From: Tetradesmus obliquus
Taxonomy: Eukaryota; Chlorophyta; Chlorophyceae; Sphaeropleales; Scenedesmaceae
NCBI GenBank assembly: GCA_030272155.1
Contig: CP126196.1
Coordinates: forward strand, 3,224,001 to 3,288,000
Length of the DNA: 64,000 nt
Reading direction: 5' to 3'
The notes below the pieces were generated by a model. It had not been told where the DNA came from, searched no databases, and was given only the letters and a program-made list of their open reading frames with translations. Each line of letters begins with the position of its first letter. Position 1 is the first letter of the stretch. The position numbers and the translations under genes are program-made. Shown one piece after another: positions 39,893 to 52,601 of this stretch.

Positions 39893-42800
39893 ATGCAGCA
39901 GCTTCGCCAGCCTGCGAGCGTACGCCCATGCTGTGGCAAGCTGCTGTCTCCAGCACTGCTGCTGCCAAGGCCCACCAGCAGCATCAGCAGGATGTTGCAG
40001 CACCAGAGGCCTGCTAGATGCCGAGTAACAAACAGATGGGTTGCAAACGGTGCATCTTTCAACATCAATGGGCCCAGCGGCGGCAGCAGCAGCAGCACGG
40101 GCTTCACTGCACCATCAAACACACCCAACGGTGCTGGCAGTGCTGCAGCAGGCTCGCCATTGCAGCCACCAAACAGCCCTGCCAGCGCATGGGGCACATA
40201 TGATGGCGCAGCTTCTGCTGCAGGAACTTGGGATGATGGCAGCAGCCCATGGCCAGCTGATTGGGGCGAGAGCCTCAACCCTGGGGACTGGGGTGAACAG
40301 CCGCAAGCAGCTCCAGGCCAGCAAGGCAGCAGCAATGCACAGCAGCAGCAGCAGCAGTACTACCAGCAGCAAGATCCTGGTGCATCAACGGCAGCAGGCT
40401 TTGACGCTGCAGGATACACGTCTGCCACGAATGGCAGCAGTAGCAGCAGTGGCTTTGGCTATGACCAGCCTGCAGCTGCAGGCTTTTCTGCGGGCTTCGC
40501 TGCGACAGGCAATGGGTTTGCACCACCCCCTCCACCATCAGGCTTTAGCAGCAGCAGCTTCAGCAACAGCAGTAGCAGCTATGAGCAGCAGCAGCAGCAG
40601 CAGGCCAGCTGGCCGTTTGCAGACACCACCACATCATCTTACCAGCCAGGTGGCGGTGCTGCGGGCAATGCGCCACAGCAGCCTAGTGGGCTGCTGCCAT
40701 CTGACATTACACTCATTGGCAGGCGGGATGCGGTGAGGCATAGTTTCTCGCAGCATCTTGTTGAAGCTGGTGCTCGTACATGCAGCTTGCAGCAATATGT
40801 ATTGCAAGTGCGCACCAACTGCTGTGAAGGCAGCGACTGCCATGGTCGCCTGGCATTTAATAGAGGAAGTCAGCGTTCTTATTGTGTGTCTTCTTTCAAA
40901 CGCACGCTGCTGTGCATGCTTGCAGGACTCTATGCTGCCGGTAGGGCCCTCGGCTGATCAGGCGCGCTACTACCAGCCCCGCTCAGTGTCAGAGTGAGTG
41001 CCAGACTGCTTGCTGCCCATGCTGTTCATATTCACTTTTCATATCCATGCTCTGCATTTGCTCTACACTTGCAGCCCAGATCCTACAGCTTATGATATAA
41101 CCTATAACACAGGCGACATGCAAAAGCCCGTAACAGCAGCACTAGCTTCATGAGCAAACCACATGGCATCATATCGCATGCTTATGTGTCTTGACTGCAT
41201 GCTGCTCAGTTGTGCATTGTATGTGTACAAGCTACTGCAAACCAGCACAACGCAATTAAACCAGCTAATATCATGCCCTGCTGCTGCCTGCCCCTGCCCC
41301 CACAGGCGCCTGGTGCAGGTGATTGGCTCCTTTGGTGTGTCTGTGGTGCTCAGCAAAAGCGCGGTACTGGCTGGGCCTGCGCTGCTGTACCCCATCTGGG
41401 GGCCTTGGATCCGGGCAGGGCTGCGCAACCTGCAGCTGTACCTGCGCCAGTTCAAGAGTGTGGGGCTGTGGAGGGCTGAGGTGGGTAACTGCCGCTTGTT
41501 GCAGTCGGGGATGTGCAGACAGCTGGAGGGGTGCTGTTTGTCAAACTGACATTGCTGCTGAAATGCCCGTGGCAGCAGCATCAGCTGTAACCACGATCTA
41601 AAGAACAACAGCTACATCAGGAGGTGTTAGCCGGTTCCAACACCAACTGAACCGCAACAGCTTCATCAGCAGCAGCTGTACCTGCACCAGTTCAAAAACG
41701 TGTGGCGTTGCGCGTGTTGAGGCGTCACAGCATCTGACAACCTGGGTGGGCGCTGCCACGCTGCTTGACATGCCGCAGGTGCTGACGGTGCAGATCAACA
41801 CCATCCCGTACGCCTACAGGCAGGCGGGCGGTGACACCATCACCATCACAGTGGGAGACCCCTGGCAGGGGGGTGCACGCAGCGAGCTGACCTTCGCCTA
41901 CCAGGCAGGGTGAGTATGTACTTTTTTGCAGCTGCTGCCTTAAGTATGTGCTTTCTTGCATGTCTTTTAATTTCAGCAGCTCGTTATTGTCACTGTTATG
42001 ACGTTCCAGGCGAGCTGCTGGCAGCACCAACTCCTACCAGCTTCATGTTGATTCCAATGGTCACATATAGTGACGGTATGATGCCTGCATGACTTTCGTT
42101 TGCCTGCAGGTGTGAAGACATCGTGGAGGGGGAGCCTGCGGAGCTGCTGGTGCTGTGCCAGGATGAGCGCTTCGTGAACTTCAAGGTGAGGCGCTCGGGA
42201 TGCGTGTGAACTTTTCTGCCAGAACTCTGGTTCCATGAGGTTCACAGAGCCATATTGTGATTGACGAATTGCCAGGATGAGCGCTTCATGAACATCAAGG
42301 TGAGACGGTTGGGACGCGTTGTGAATTTTTCTGCCGGACTTCTGGTTTCATAAAATCTTTGCAGCGCCATGTTATAAGTGACACAATGATTTCTACAATT
42401 TGACCTTGAGGAGGAAGCAGCTGCGCAGGTGATTCTGAATGCCAGCACAGTTGCAGCTGTTAGGGGCTGCAAAAGTCCAACCCTCTCGTCACCAACATGC
42501 CGACTTCTGCCCTGCCCTCCATGTGATGTTGATGCCTGCTGCAGGTGGTGCGTGAGGTGTACCTGCCTCAGTCTGGCATCTGGCTCTCAGAGTACCCCTT
42601 TGTGGACCGTGACGTATTCCTAGACGTCAGCCTTGCCATCGAGAGAGGCCGGCAGGCAGCAGCAGATGGCCCTGCAGCAGCAGGCGCACCAGCAGCAGCA
42701 GCAGGAGCGGGCTTTGGCAGCTTTGTTGATGTAGGTGCGGACAGCAGCTTTGGACAAGCAGCGTACACCACCCCACCAGCAGCAGCAGGGTTTGCGGGAG

Positions 42801-44242
42801 CTGGTGGCTTTGCTGCTGCTGGTGGGTATGGGTGGGGGATGCAGGCTGCTGCACCAGGGGTCCCTGGGCAGGGTGGCTACCAGTACCCAGGGGTGTATGA
42901 TGTCACAGCTGACAGCACTTCTGCTGCTGGGGCGGGCCTGGGGCCAGGGGCAGCTGCAGATTGGGTTGTATTGGGGACTAACAGCAGCAGCAGCAGCAGC
43001 GGGTATGGCACTGCTGGTTTTAGCAGCGCCGATTACGCCAATGCTGGGTATGGTAGCAGTGGTGGTTACGGAACTGCCGGCTATGGCAGTAGCACAGCTG
43101 GCAGCAGCGCAGCTGGTTTCGTTGATGCGGCAGGGTTTGTTGATGCGAGCAGTGGCGCCAGCAGCTATGCCGGCCCTGCCTACAGCGCCGGTTCTGGTGC
43201 TGCTGCTGAGCAAGCTGCTGAAGGTGGCAGCAGCAATGGCAGCAGCAGCAATGGGGGCGCCTATCAAGCTACATTCACCAATGGCAGCCAAGCCACCATT
43301 GGCAGCAGCAGCAGCAGCAATGGCCATGTGAGTGCCAGCGATGGCAAGGCAAGCAGTGGCAGCAGCACTGAGGGCCCAAGCAGCAGCAGCAGCAGCAGCA
43401 GCAGCAGTGCAGGTGGCTTCCTGTCCATGCCAGAGCTGCGCATGCCGGACCTCCCTTTGCCTGATGCTGCTGGCCTGGTTGGCGAGCTGTCTGGTGTTGC
43501 CACTGGTGTGGCCTCTCAAGTCAGTGGCGTGGCTACCAACGTGGCTGCTGATGTTGCTTCTGGCGTCACTAAGGGGCTGGGATGGCTGAGTGGCAGCAGC
43601 AGCAGCACCACCAGCACCAGCGACGACAGCAGCAGCAGCAATGCAGTAGTACCTGATGTCATTATTGACAGCCAGGGTGTGTGGTCGCCTGCAGCAGCAA
43701 GCTATGGCTACTACGGCAATGCTGCTGCAGGCTACGGCAGCAGCAGCAGCGGTGCATATGGCTTCTATGGAAACAATAACATGTATAACAGCAGTGGCAG
43801 CAGCAACGGCCAGTATGGGCAGCCATTTGTAGACCAGGGGTTCAGTGGGGTGTACCAAAGAGACGCGGCGGGGTTCGGCAGCAGCAGGTATGTCGGCAGC
43901 AGCTTCTACCATGAACCGCCACAGCAGCCAACCGCTGGCTATGGCGCTGCTACAGCTGGCGGCAGCAGTGACGCTGGATCCTTCGGCAGCCCCACTGCAG
44001 CAGCTGCTGATGTCAGTGGTGTGTGGAACTATGGCTCTCCAACAGCGCCTGCAGCGCCGAACGAAGCCATGTACGGCGGCGGCAGCAGCAGCAGTGCCAG
44101 TAGCAGTGCTGGCAGCAATGAGGCAAATGGCAGTGGGTTGCGTATGGCGGGCGCTGATGGTGTGGCTGCAGGGAGCAGCAGTAACGGTGGCAGCAGCAGC
44201 AGCAGTCAGCCAGCACCAGCAGCAGACAGCGGGCAGTACTGA
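39893..44242 (+). CDS. Probable plastid protein, conserved-looking core, low-complexity tail
   Basis: The six exons are 39893-40732, 40926-40993, 41306-41480, 41779-41909, 42110-42185 and 42545-44242. All joins keep phase, and 2988 nt give 995 residues. The N-terminus (MQQLRQPASVRPCCGKLLSP, then ARCRVTNRWVA) looks like a chloroplast transit peptide. Residues 60-280 are Ser/Gly/Ala/Gln rich. The core that looks folded and conserved is RLVQVIGSFGVSVVLSKSAV, LLYPIWGPWIRAGLRNLQLY, VLTVQINTIPYAYRQ, EGEPAELLVLCQDERFVNFK and VVREVYLPQSGIWLSEYPFV. From memory this resembles a plant plastid protein of unknown function. I cannot name it securely. The last about 480 residues are Ser/Gly/Ala/Tyr repeats such as AAGYGSSSSGAYGFYG. 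It is followed in tandem by the secreted-protein gene. Confidence 0.85.
41660..41725 (+). repeat. Copy of exon-3 3' edge in intron
   Basis: AGCTGTACCTGCACCAGTTC and the following bases repeat the end of the exon at 41306-41480 (LQLYLRQFKSV). The copy lies about 190 bases into the downstream intron and is frame-broken. Confidence 0.83.
42268..42355 (+). repeat. Copy of exon-5 3' edge and donor
   Basis: It encodes CQDERFMNIK then GTGAGA and repeats the end of the exon at 42110-42185 (CQDERFVNFK then GTGAGG). About 50 following intron bases, up to a CTGGTTTCAT-like block, are repeated too. Confidence 0.92.
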
Positions 44243-44580
44243 CGCTGACCCCGTAACAGCCAATTTGCACGCATATTCCTTATCATGTTTCGGGTTTCGT
44301 GTACTTGTACATCCGTCATGTTCGTGTTTCGCCTGGTGAAGTCAATCAGACAGTTGTGGTCAAACTTCAAAAGGTGACAGGCGTTGTTCTGAGGTTTTAA
44401 AGCAGTTGAAAGCTTTCTTGGTTGCTTCATTGTTCGACATTTGAACGTGTCTTTGTTTACAGGCAATCGTTCAGGCCTTAACGCCGGACAGCACTGAACT
44501 TAGGTTGATACGTCGCGTTTTCTCGCTCGTGGAAGAGATAGTACGAACCTTGCAGAGTATCGACACATGCAAAGGAAGCT

Positions 44581-47077
44581 ATGAGACGTAGCATCAGCAG
44601 CGGGTGGCGCCTGTGTTCAGCATGCTTGCTGGCTTGTCAGCTGCTGTCAGTAGCAGTGGCCATCGACTTCAGCCCATGTGACGAGATTACAGCCATCAAA
44701 AGGGTACATACAGGCTCCTCGTACATAGCAGATACCTGATAACAACAGCTGCTGCCAGCACCCCTACATCTATGGACCTTGTTGCTGCTCCGCAGACTGA
44801 GGCGTTCTCAATAGGTCTGGTATACTGGCCAGGAGGCCTTGAGACAGACTGGGGCAGCCCAGAGACAGGACTGCAGCCATGTGACCCTGCAGTACAAGCC
44901 AATCTGGTGCGTATTGGGTAGCCTGCTAGCAGCAGCTGGTTGAGTTGTGCTGCAGTTGCTGTCGCTTGCAGGAAACAGCCGCAGCATGCCTAACACGCAT
45001 GCCCACCTTGCGCACCTCCTGTCTCCTGCAGACCGCACTAGGAGCAATGTTTGCAACATATCAGGTCAGAGCAGACCGCCTCACTGCTCTCAAGACCTCG
45101 TTTCCTGAGGAGCTGATGCTGACATCCAAGGCCCCAGCTGGTTCACCCAAAGTTATATCAGTAGTTGCTTTCAGGTGAGAACACCAGCAAAGCCAGGGTG
45201 ACACTGCACTTGCTTGTACGGCCAAGTCACAATACTTCAAGACACCTCTGCCGCTGCATTCCACGGGTCCAACCAGCAAGGAATAGCTACGCATGACTTC
45301 TCAGAGCTGTGCCTCTGTGATTTGGCTGTGGATTGCTCAGTACTGCTGTGCTGGTGTTCCTGCTGTCGCATGCGCTGGTTTGCAGGAACAATGTCAGGTC
45401 AGAGGCACGATACATTGCCAGCTTTGAGCCATCTGTCACCGCTGGCACTGGGTTTGTGCCAAGCCTGGCACTGCTCGCCAAGTTTGGTGCGTACAAAGCA
45501 GCACCACACCCTGTACAGTTTTGCTGTGTCAGCAGCGTGTTCGACTACCCCAGGCGGAGCAGAAGCATTGGAAGCAACACCATATGCACAACTCCTGACT
45601 GCTTGCAGCGTTCAAGTGCACCAGGCACACCGTGTCTGCAAAAGCGCGTGGTGCTGCAGCAGCAGCAGCAGCAATGTAGAACGCAGCAATGTGTCAGGTG
45701 TTGACACATGCTGCGTCCCACCCTGCCTCTCTTTGTTGTGCACCAACAACCGCTGACTTCATGGTGTGTGTGTTTGCAATTGTACTGTGATATATGCAGA
45801 GCTTGGCAACCTTAGGTATCTGCAGTTCTTCAACCTAACCTGCAATGACTGCGGCGGCCGCACGAGTGCTCAGTGCATCAACAGCACAAGCTGCGCACTG
45901 GCCCCCAGCGTGTGCACTTGTCCATCCAGCAGCAGCAGCAGCGGCAGCTCTCCCACATCGCGGCACCTTCTGCAGGATGGCGGCACAGGGAGCAATGATA
46001 TGACCGGCAACAGCACTACAGACAGCAACAGCCCAACAAACAGTACAGATGTACAGCTGGCGATGAACGCAACAGGGGGCACACCCAGCTGCAACTACGC
46101 CAACTTTTCCTTGTGAGTTGAATGTTGCTTGCGTGCGGCAATCAGGGGCCGTTCCCATCTTTCATGCCATACTCTTTTGCAAGTCAATCGTGCACGATCA
46201 ACCTTTGGGAAGTTGCAATCGCATGCCCACTTGATGACAACTTTGCAAGTGCAGCAGCAGCTGTTGCCTTGGCTCTGCACCAGCAGTGTGCTTGTGGAGC
46301 CTGTACACGCGTCTCTGAACTTTGCTTGTCTGCCTATCGCCTGCAGCTGTGCCACTGGCATCAACCTGGCTTTTGAGGGTGTTGATGCCAACAGCGCTGC
46401 CTTCACCACAGCCTCTCAGGTCAAGAAGCTGACCAGCTACAGCTTGGTCTCCATCTACTTCAAGGCAAAGGCAGCCTTCCTAGAAACCGTGAGTTGGCGA
46501 CAGCAGACAGTGTTGCGCAGTGCATGTTCATGTGACGTAGCGCTGTTGTGGGCAGCTGCCAACTGTGTATATCACGGGTGCTCCGCGCATGATGCCAAAC
46601 GCATCGCTGCCACAGAGCACTTGCAGGAACCACTGGTGTTGCTGAAGCCCTGTGCTTCAAGCCTGTGTGTCGGCTGCTGCGAGATAAGTGTATGTAAGCT
46701 CCTGTACAGCAAACCTCTGCCGTGCGCTTGAACATGTAGCTCACGCTGTTGCCCCTCTGCTCATGTCTGCTTGCAGAGGGACAAATTCACATCTACAGCG
46801 GGAGAGTATTGGGGTGAGCCCTGCAGCTGCATGCACAGCAAAAAGCAATGCAATAATGACTTTGCCCGTAGGCATGGCGTTGTGCATCAAATCATTGAAA
46901 TGTTGTTCAGAAACAAATGTATGCATATTCCCAGCATGGCTCGATGATATAATCGTTCTCACTGTGTGCTTGGTTTCTTTTTGCTGCCATGCAGGCAATT
47001 TCGGTGCAGTGCAAGACAACATACAGCAGGCGTACAGCGGAAACCAGGCGGCGAGTGTGGATGCTCTCTCTGGATAA
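44581..47077 (+). CDS. Secreted Cys-containing N-glycoprotein, unknown family
   Basis: The eight exons are 44581-44703, 44796-44906, 45032-45174, 45386-45486, 45800-46112, 46347-46488, 46777-46813 and 46995-47077 (TAA). All joins keep phase and the sum is 1053 nt (350 residues). A clear signal peptide starts the protein (MRRSISSGWRLCSACLLACQ, then LLSVAVA), with likely cleavage before IDFSPCDE. Exon 5 carries a Cys cluster (LTCNDCGGRTSAQC; SVCTCP) and a Ser/Thr/Asn-rich linker with the motif RHLLQ, often seen in chlorophycean extracellular proteins. N-glycosylation sequons include NLT, several NST, NAT and NFS. The rest is soluble (FEGVDANSAAFTTASQVKKL; NFGAVQDNIQQAYSG). No membrane anchor is visible. 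I do not recognise the family; wall or extracellular-matrix location is inference. Confidence 0.85.
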
Positions 47078-47152
47078 GGCTGACAGGCCAGGCTGCGAGG
47101 CGTATCAATAGTCAAAAATGTGGTGCAATCGTTGCCAGCCAAGGCGGCTGCA

Positions 47153-47157
47153 TGTAA
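47153..47157 (+). terminator. TGTAA polyadenylation signal
   Basis: TGTAA lies 76 bases behind the TAA stop of the secreted-protein gene, a typical distance for the green algal poly(A) signal. Confidence 0.75.
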
Positions 47158-47189
47158 CCAAAATATATTGGAGCCTAGCAGCAATGCTG

Positions 47190-47268
47190 TTTATGTCATT
47201 GCAGCATTGGGCCGTTCTGCCGCTGGGCATGCAACTTATGTCATTGCAGCATTGGGCCGTTCTGCCGC
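47190..47268. repeat. Short tandem duplication
   Basis: A block beginning TATGTCATTGCAGCATTGGG and running through CCGTTCTGCCGC occurs twice, about 45 bases apart, just behind the poly(A) signal of the secreted-protein gene. Confidence 0.9.
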
Positions 47269-48602
47269 AATATGGCACAGCGACTGCCGTTTACATGGCA
47301 GCACATCATGCCAAAAAAAGCTCACCATTGCAGTGCCATGACAGTCAGGCTCGTCAGAATGTGGCACGCTTTGACTAGGCTAGCAGCGCAGCATGCATGC
47401 CATGCCATTATTTCATTCTGAGAATGAGTTATAAGATCCCGGAGTGCTGGCTGCAACTCGGTCCTTGCGCCCCGCACACCATCTTGGAGGCTCAAAGCGG
47501 CGGCAAACCCCTTTCCTCCTGTTCACTGCTGAGCCTGTGCGAAGCTTGCACTGAGCTTTGCAGCAATAAGTATGCATACTGTACAGTGTTGGCTCAACCG
47601 CCTGCTTGCTGCGCATGCTGTTCGCTGTAACGGTTACACGAGTAACAAGCACCATAGGGCTCAGGTATTCAGCCTTCCAGCCAGGCATGTTTATAAAAGT
47701 TGCTGCGGGTGGACGGCCCGCGGGCCATCACAACCCCATCAGCAGCATGAGTGCATACTGCGCATGCATCGTTTTTGCACTCTCGCTCAGCGCCAACACT
47801 AGAGTGCTCAGCATCATGCATGATGCATAACAAGTACTACTGACACCACCGTGTTGCGTGACACACCATCACAAGCATGGCAGCGCCACCAGCGGCAAAA
47901 GAGCTCAAGCAAAATCTACACGAATGGCGCCCAACATTGCAGCGTGCTGAACCCTCAAACGAACGAGTGCTGAGTGCCAGATAATAGACGTAATGAGTGC
48001 ATGAGTGGTCAGCATGGGGCCAGCACTGGCAGGGACTGCTCACATGATGCGCCCTTTTTGCCAAAGTTGAACCCCGTGCAAGACCATATCCAGTGCTGCA
48101 GCAGCAGCCTGCCAGGCTAACCCTGGGAAACCATGAAGAGCCAGGAGGCGTCACAAAGCATGAGTAGTCCAAAAAGCACGAGGACAGGGCATTGCAGCCA
48201 GGCAGTTGCGCATTACAGCGCTGTCACCCAGAAAACTCCGCAGCAAAAGGTACAAAAGTGCAACCAGCGTATGCACATATTCCAAACTGCGTACGCAGCA
48301 GGCATGTTGCAGACGTCTGCTTGCCAGCCTGCCACGGGAGCGCGCAGCAGATCACAGCATGTTGCGGGTTCCTAGCGGCACGCACACCATCACACAACAG
48401 GCAGACTCCCCTACCCCCACCCCACAATTCAAAAACTCTCACAGCTCAGAAATGCATAGCAGTGTTGCTGTGTCGCAGGTTGAATGTTGTAATGGGCACA
48501 TCCCAGTGTCACACCACAAAAACAAAAAGTGCACAACCACGAGCCAAAGTTGAATCCGGTGGGGCAGAGCCGGACGCAAAGTGCCGGCCTTGAGCAAACT
48601 GC

Positions 48603-48677
48603 ACACACATCCCAGTGTAGCAGCGCACAGGACATGCAGCACATCCCAGTGTAGCAGCGCACAGGACATGCAGCACA
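48603..48677. repeat. Tandem duplication, about 36-bp unit
   Basis: ACATCCCAGTGTAGCAGCGC followed by ACAGGACATGCAGC occurs twice head to tail. A third shorter match (CACATCCCAGTGT) lies upstream near 48498. Confidence 0.9.
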
Positions 48678-50048
48678 AGCTACTCTAGCCTATGTTTGAA
48701 AGTGGCTCAGTTTCCATGCCTCAATGCGTACAGTTTCAGAAAAAATCCAGCACCTGAAAGCCACCAGTCTGCCATTAGGCTGCTTGACAGCAGGAGTCAC
48801 GCCCGCCAATGCAGAGCCCTGCCACCCAAGCCTGCAAGATCAACAGCACGGGCGTAAAGCACAGGGACTAAGTAGTACATCAGCCGACAGCACCACCTAA
48901 TTACGTAGCTCCAACTACGCAGATGACCACATAGCCAAGTCACCGATGTCAGAAAATGCTCGAATCGGATCTTCTGCGGCAGCTTGTGCTGCTCGCTCAC
49001 AAGTAGCTGTCAGGAGCAAACATATACCTGATCCGTGCGCAGATACCCAGTTCCACACATGCTGCACCGCCTGTGCACCACAAGCAGCTGTGCCTTTACC
49101 GCTGTTAGAACCAGTGACAATACAAAGGTGTCGCTAGGGTCCACAGCACCAGTGTGCAAACAACCCCTTCAGTGCCCTGCAAACCAGGGGTGCACAGTCC
49201 CCTCTGTACCAGCATGGCTGCTGTTGGCCGGATCATTGAAATGCCACAAACCTGTGCGCACACATGCTGTGTACCTGCAGCCTTGGCTTGCTGCACCTGT
49301 GGGCGAGTACTGCCCATCAGCAGCAGACTAGTCAGCCCATATTGGTACGAGCATGTGCGCTGTCAGGTGTGCGTGTGTTGTATATAACCCCACATGCAGT
49401 CATGGCAGACAGCAGACATACTGCAATGACCTTGCCACTGTTGTACTGTCACAACCTGCACCACACTAGCTGCCATGCAACATTGCTTCCATGCAGCCCC
49501 ATGGGCAACATGCAAACGCAACCCCGACAATTACCTCAGAGACAGTCCATGCTTAGACGTGCCATGCTGACTCAACACCCTCAGCAACGTAGCACAGCAC
49601 AAGGCTGTGTGCCGTGAACCGTGACATGACCAGCACACCGGCCAAGCGAATCATGTACATATGCACATGCAGGCTTGCAGATGCTGCCTGCAGCGTAACT
49701 GCAGAAAGGCTCCTGAAACGCGCAATTCACCGCAACCCTCAACATCCCAACACACAATGATTTGGCACACAAGCTCAAGAACCACCCCTAGAACCACCAC
49801 AGAACAGCACCCCCCATAGCATCAACAGATGACGTCATGCCACACGTATTGTACACACCACTTGTTTGGACATACACAACACACACTCATTAGCGCGTCA
49901 GAACAAGGCAAGTACTGCAAACACCACAACCAGGCAACACAAGCTCAGACTCAACCTGGATCACATGCAGACACGGCACATTGTGCTGTGGTCCGTGAGT
50001 TCTGTGTTGCACAACAGTCCCTGCTGCTGCGCTCTCAGCGCCAGCTAG

Positions 50049-51312
50049 CTAGGAGCTGCTGCTGCTGCGGCGGCTTCCAAACCTGTTGGAGGCCACCACA
50101 CCACCCTTCAATTTGCACAGCGCGCGTCGCAGCGCCGCTGTGCCATTTGCCCGCCTTGCAAAAACAGCCCCATCAAGCGGCATCGCATTGTATTCTACAA
50201 CAACATCGTTTACAGGTCCCGCCCCACTGGCAGGCTCCCAGCTGCCGCATCCTGCCTTGCTGCTGCTGCTGCTGCCACTGACGATCTTTGCAGCCAGCAT
50301 CCCCCGTTCGCATTCTTCGTCGTCACTCGAAGGCAGCGCAGGCAGCCTCGTGCGCGCCTCAACACCTCCTGCAGCTGCCTCCGCTGCACCACCCACACCG
50401 CCCAGCTGCCCAGCACCACCCCAAGCCCCAGCCATTGCAGCTGTCGCAGCCGCCAGGGGTACCAGCAGCACAGGCGCAGCGCTCTGCACCCTGCTGCTGT
50501 AGCTCCACACCTCGCCAGGCTGCCGCTGCTGCGTGGCGACTGTGGCCGCACCCACTCCCGCCATGCCCAGCATTCCCTCTGAGACTGACGCAGCAGGGCG
50601 AGCCTGGCCCGCTGCCGCAGCCCCAGACTGCAGCCCGGCAGCGCTCATGCCCCTGCTGATGTTTAGTTTTAGCTTCGGCACTGGCAGCAGCTGAGGCTCC
50701 CCGGCAGGCTGCGCATGTGCTGCATGGGGCGCTGGCGAGACAGGCCGGTCTCCTGCATCCGGCCGCTGCACCACCACCACCACCACAACCTCCTGCTGCT
50801 GCTTCGCATCCTGACGTGCTGCTGCGGCAGCTGCAGCTGCCACCACTGACGTTGCAGGCTGCTGGCTTGCATCGCCGCTCGTTGCAGCTGCTGCGTGCTC
50901 CAGTGGAGGCAGCAACGCCCGCTGCGCAGCTGCATACTGCTGCTCCAGCGACAGGCCCTGCAGCAGCACTGCCGGAGGGTGGTTTGCAGGTGCTTGGAAC
51001 ATCCATGCATCACTCGCCTGGCTGCCTAGAGGGGCTTTGCGCCTCCTAGGTGTGGGCACCTGCTTGTTTGCTGCTGCCTCAGCAGCCATGGCAGCTGCCC
51101 TGCGCCTGCTGACAGCAAGGTACAAGTCCTCTGGCTCGTCGCTGCTGTCTAAGCTGCTGTTGTGTGCTGGCTTGGCTGCTGGTGCTGCTGCAGGCTCGCT
51201 GCTGCGCGCGGCGGCTGTCATTACAGCTTCGAAATCGTCACCGTCAAAAGATGCAAACATGTCTTCCACACGCGTGCCTGCACCTGGCATGTGCCTGCAG
51301 GACAGCAGTCAG

Positions 51313-51350
<38 letters not shown>

Positions 51351-52601
51351 CCAGATGTGCGGTCAAAGGCCGCTCCGGCTGTCTGGATATTAGTAGGTGG
51401 CAGCCGGCTTGCAAGAAGCACCATCTACTGCTTTTGTTGCAGTGTGTTTTATGCTGCGCTTCCCGCTGTGAATGGTGCCACAGTCCTACCCCAGCACTGT
51501 AGCTTGCTTGATGGCAGTTGGCGCTAACATGCATTGGCAGCTTACAGCCGTGCACTGTGCACGCACCTCATCAAATACTTGTGCTCCTCGCCATCAAATG
51601 ACAGCAGCGAGGTCATCTGCTCCCAATTTTGCGAGTCGTAGTGAGTGGCGTCAAAGCTGCCTCCATAGAGGGGTTCCTCACTCTGCTCATATGCTTCGTA
51701 TGTTTCGTCAGGCTCAATCCTGCTGCCAGGCAGCGCATGCATAGGTGCTGCTGCTGCCTCGTCTGCGTCATAGCTGTCTTCAGCATTGCTGCCAGAAGCT
51801 GCCCTGCGGTTCTTGCAGAAAACAGTTGCTGATGCTGCCGCGGAGGCTTGAGCTGCAGCATGCCTGCCAGTGCTGCGGCCAGCAGAAGAGCTGCCATGTG
51901 CACTCAGTGCTCGCACACGCTGCCTGCTGCTGCTAGCTTTCCAGCTGCATGAGATAGATGGAGATCTGCAGGGCACAAGAGAACAGCGCGCAAGCAGGCA
52001 GCGACAGGCATACACATCACACACCACCAGAGCAGCGAGATGGTGTGCAGGTGCAGTGCAAGACAGTGACAGAGTGGCTTCATCGACACATCCTATAACT
52101 TCAAAGCGGGAACAGGCATGCCACATACCCAAACAACGTCTAGTGGAAGCTGGGACATGCCAGGACAAGCGTAAAGGATATCTCACATTGTACACATGCC
52201 AGCTGCACACCCTCTCTTCAGCCGAGTGCCGTGGTCCGACAAGCCCAACGTTGCCCGGCAGTTTGTAGACATATTTCTGTGTTTCAGTCGCCCGAAATCT
52301 TGTGCTGTTGCCTTGGCTACAGCCTGGAAAACTCGGCCTGGCGCATTTCGTATATGTACAGCCGCAGCAGCCCCGTGTCAAAGCCTGAGCTGCCGAGGCA
52401 GAGCATGAAATGTTTCTCATGCCAGATAAATATCACGTGATGCGTGTAGGTGCGGCGGGGGCCTACAGAGCCCCGTCTCACCTGTTGAGCTGGAGCTGTT
52501 GTTGAGCTGGAGCTGGCTGCCCGACGACTGGCAATCGCCTCAAGCAAACGCTGACAACTATCAACGTCACTTCTATAATTGACACCCGTGAGTATCTTCA
52601 T
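50049..52601 (-). CDS. Disordered protein, unknown family
   Basis: The exons are 52601 to about 52322, 51965-51567 and 51294-50049 (stop). The last two join in phase. The first donor is unresolved: a GT at about 52336 or a non-canonical GC at about 52322 would both fit phase 2. The N-terminus starts MKILTGVNYRSDVDSCQRLL and includes a likely folded strand-rich piece (HHVIFIWHEKHFMLCLGSSG, then FDTGLLRLYI). The middle exon is Ser/Ala then acidic with aromatic residues (ETYEAYEQSEEPLYGGSFDA; NWEQMTSLLSFDGEEHKYLM). The long last exon is Ala/Ser/Gln/Val-rich with short charged motifs (GTRVEDMFASFDGDDFEAV; TPRRRKAPLG) and a basic Ser tail (SNRFGSRRSSSSS). I do not recognise the family. The repeated acidic-Phe motifs (SFDGEEHK, SFDGDDFE) may be short binding motifs, which is inference. 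Confidence 0.65.
51319..51351. repeat. (CAG)n run in an intron
   Basis: About eleven CAG triplets lie in the short intron between the last two exons of the disordered-protein gene. On the coding strand it is a CTG run just upstream of the acceptor. Confidence 0.9.

Larger units (their letters stand above)
47078..50048. other. Gene-poor region
   Basis: It holds the 3' UTR of the secreted-protein gene and the presumed 3' flank of the minus gene ending at 50049. No exon is supported. Two short tandem duplications are listed separately. Confidence 0.5.

Noticed and set aside
41075..41129. Small exon in the plastid-protein gene (PDPTAYDITYNTG)
   Set aside because: Including it breaks the phase. 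Joining 40993 directly to 41306 restores it, so the piece is taken as intron.
42620..44263. 547-codon open frame antisense to the last exon of the plastid-protein gene
   Set aside because: It mirrors the AGC/GGC/GCA triplet runs of the real exon and has no domain or exon structure of its own.
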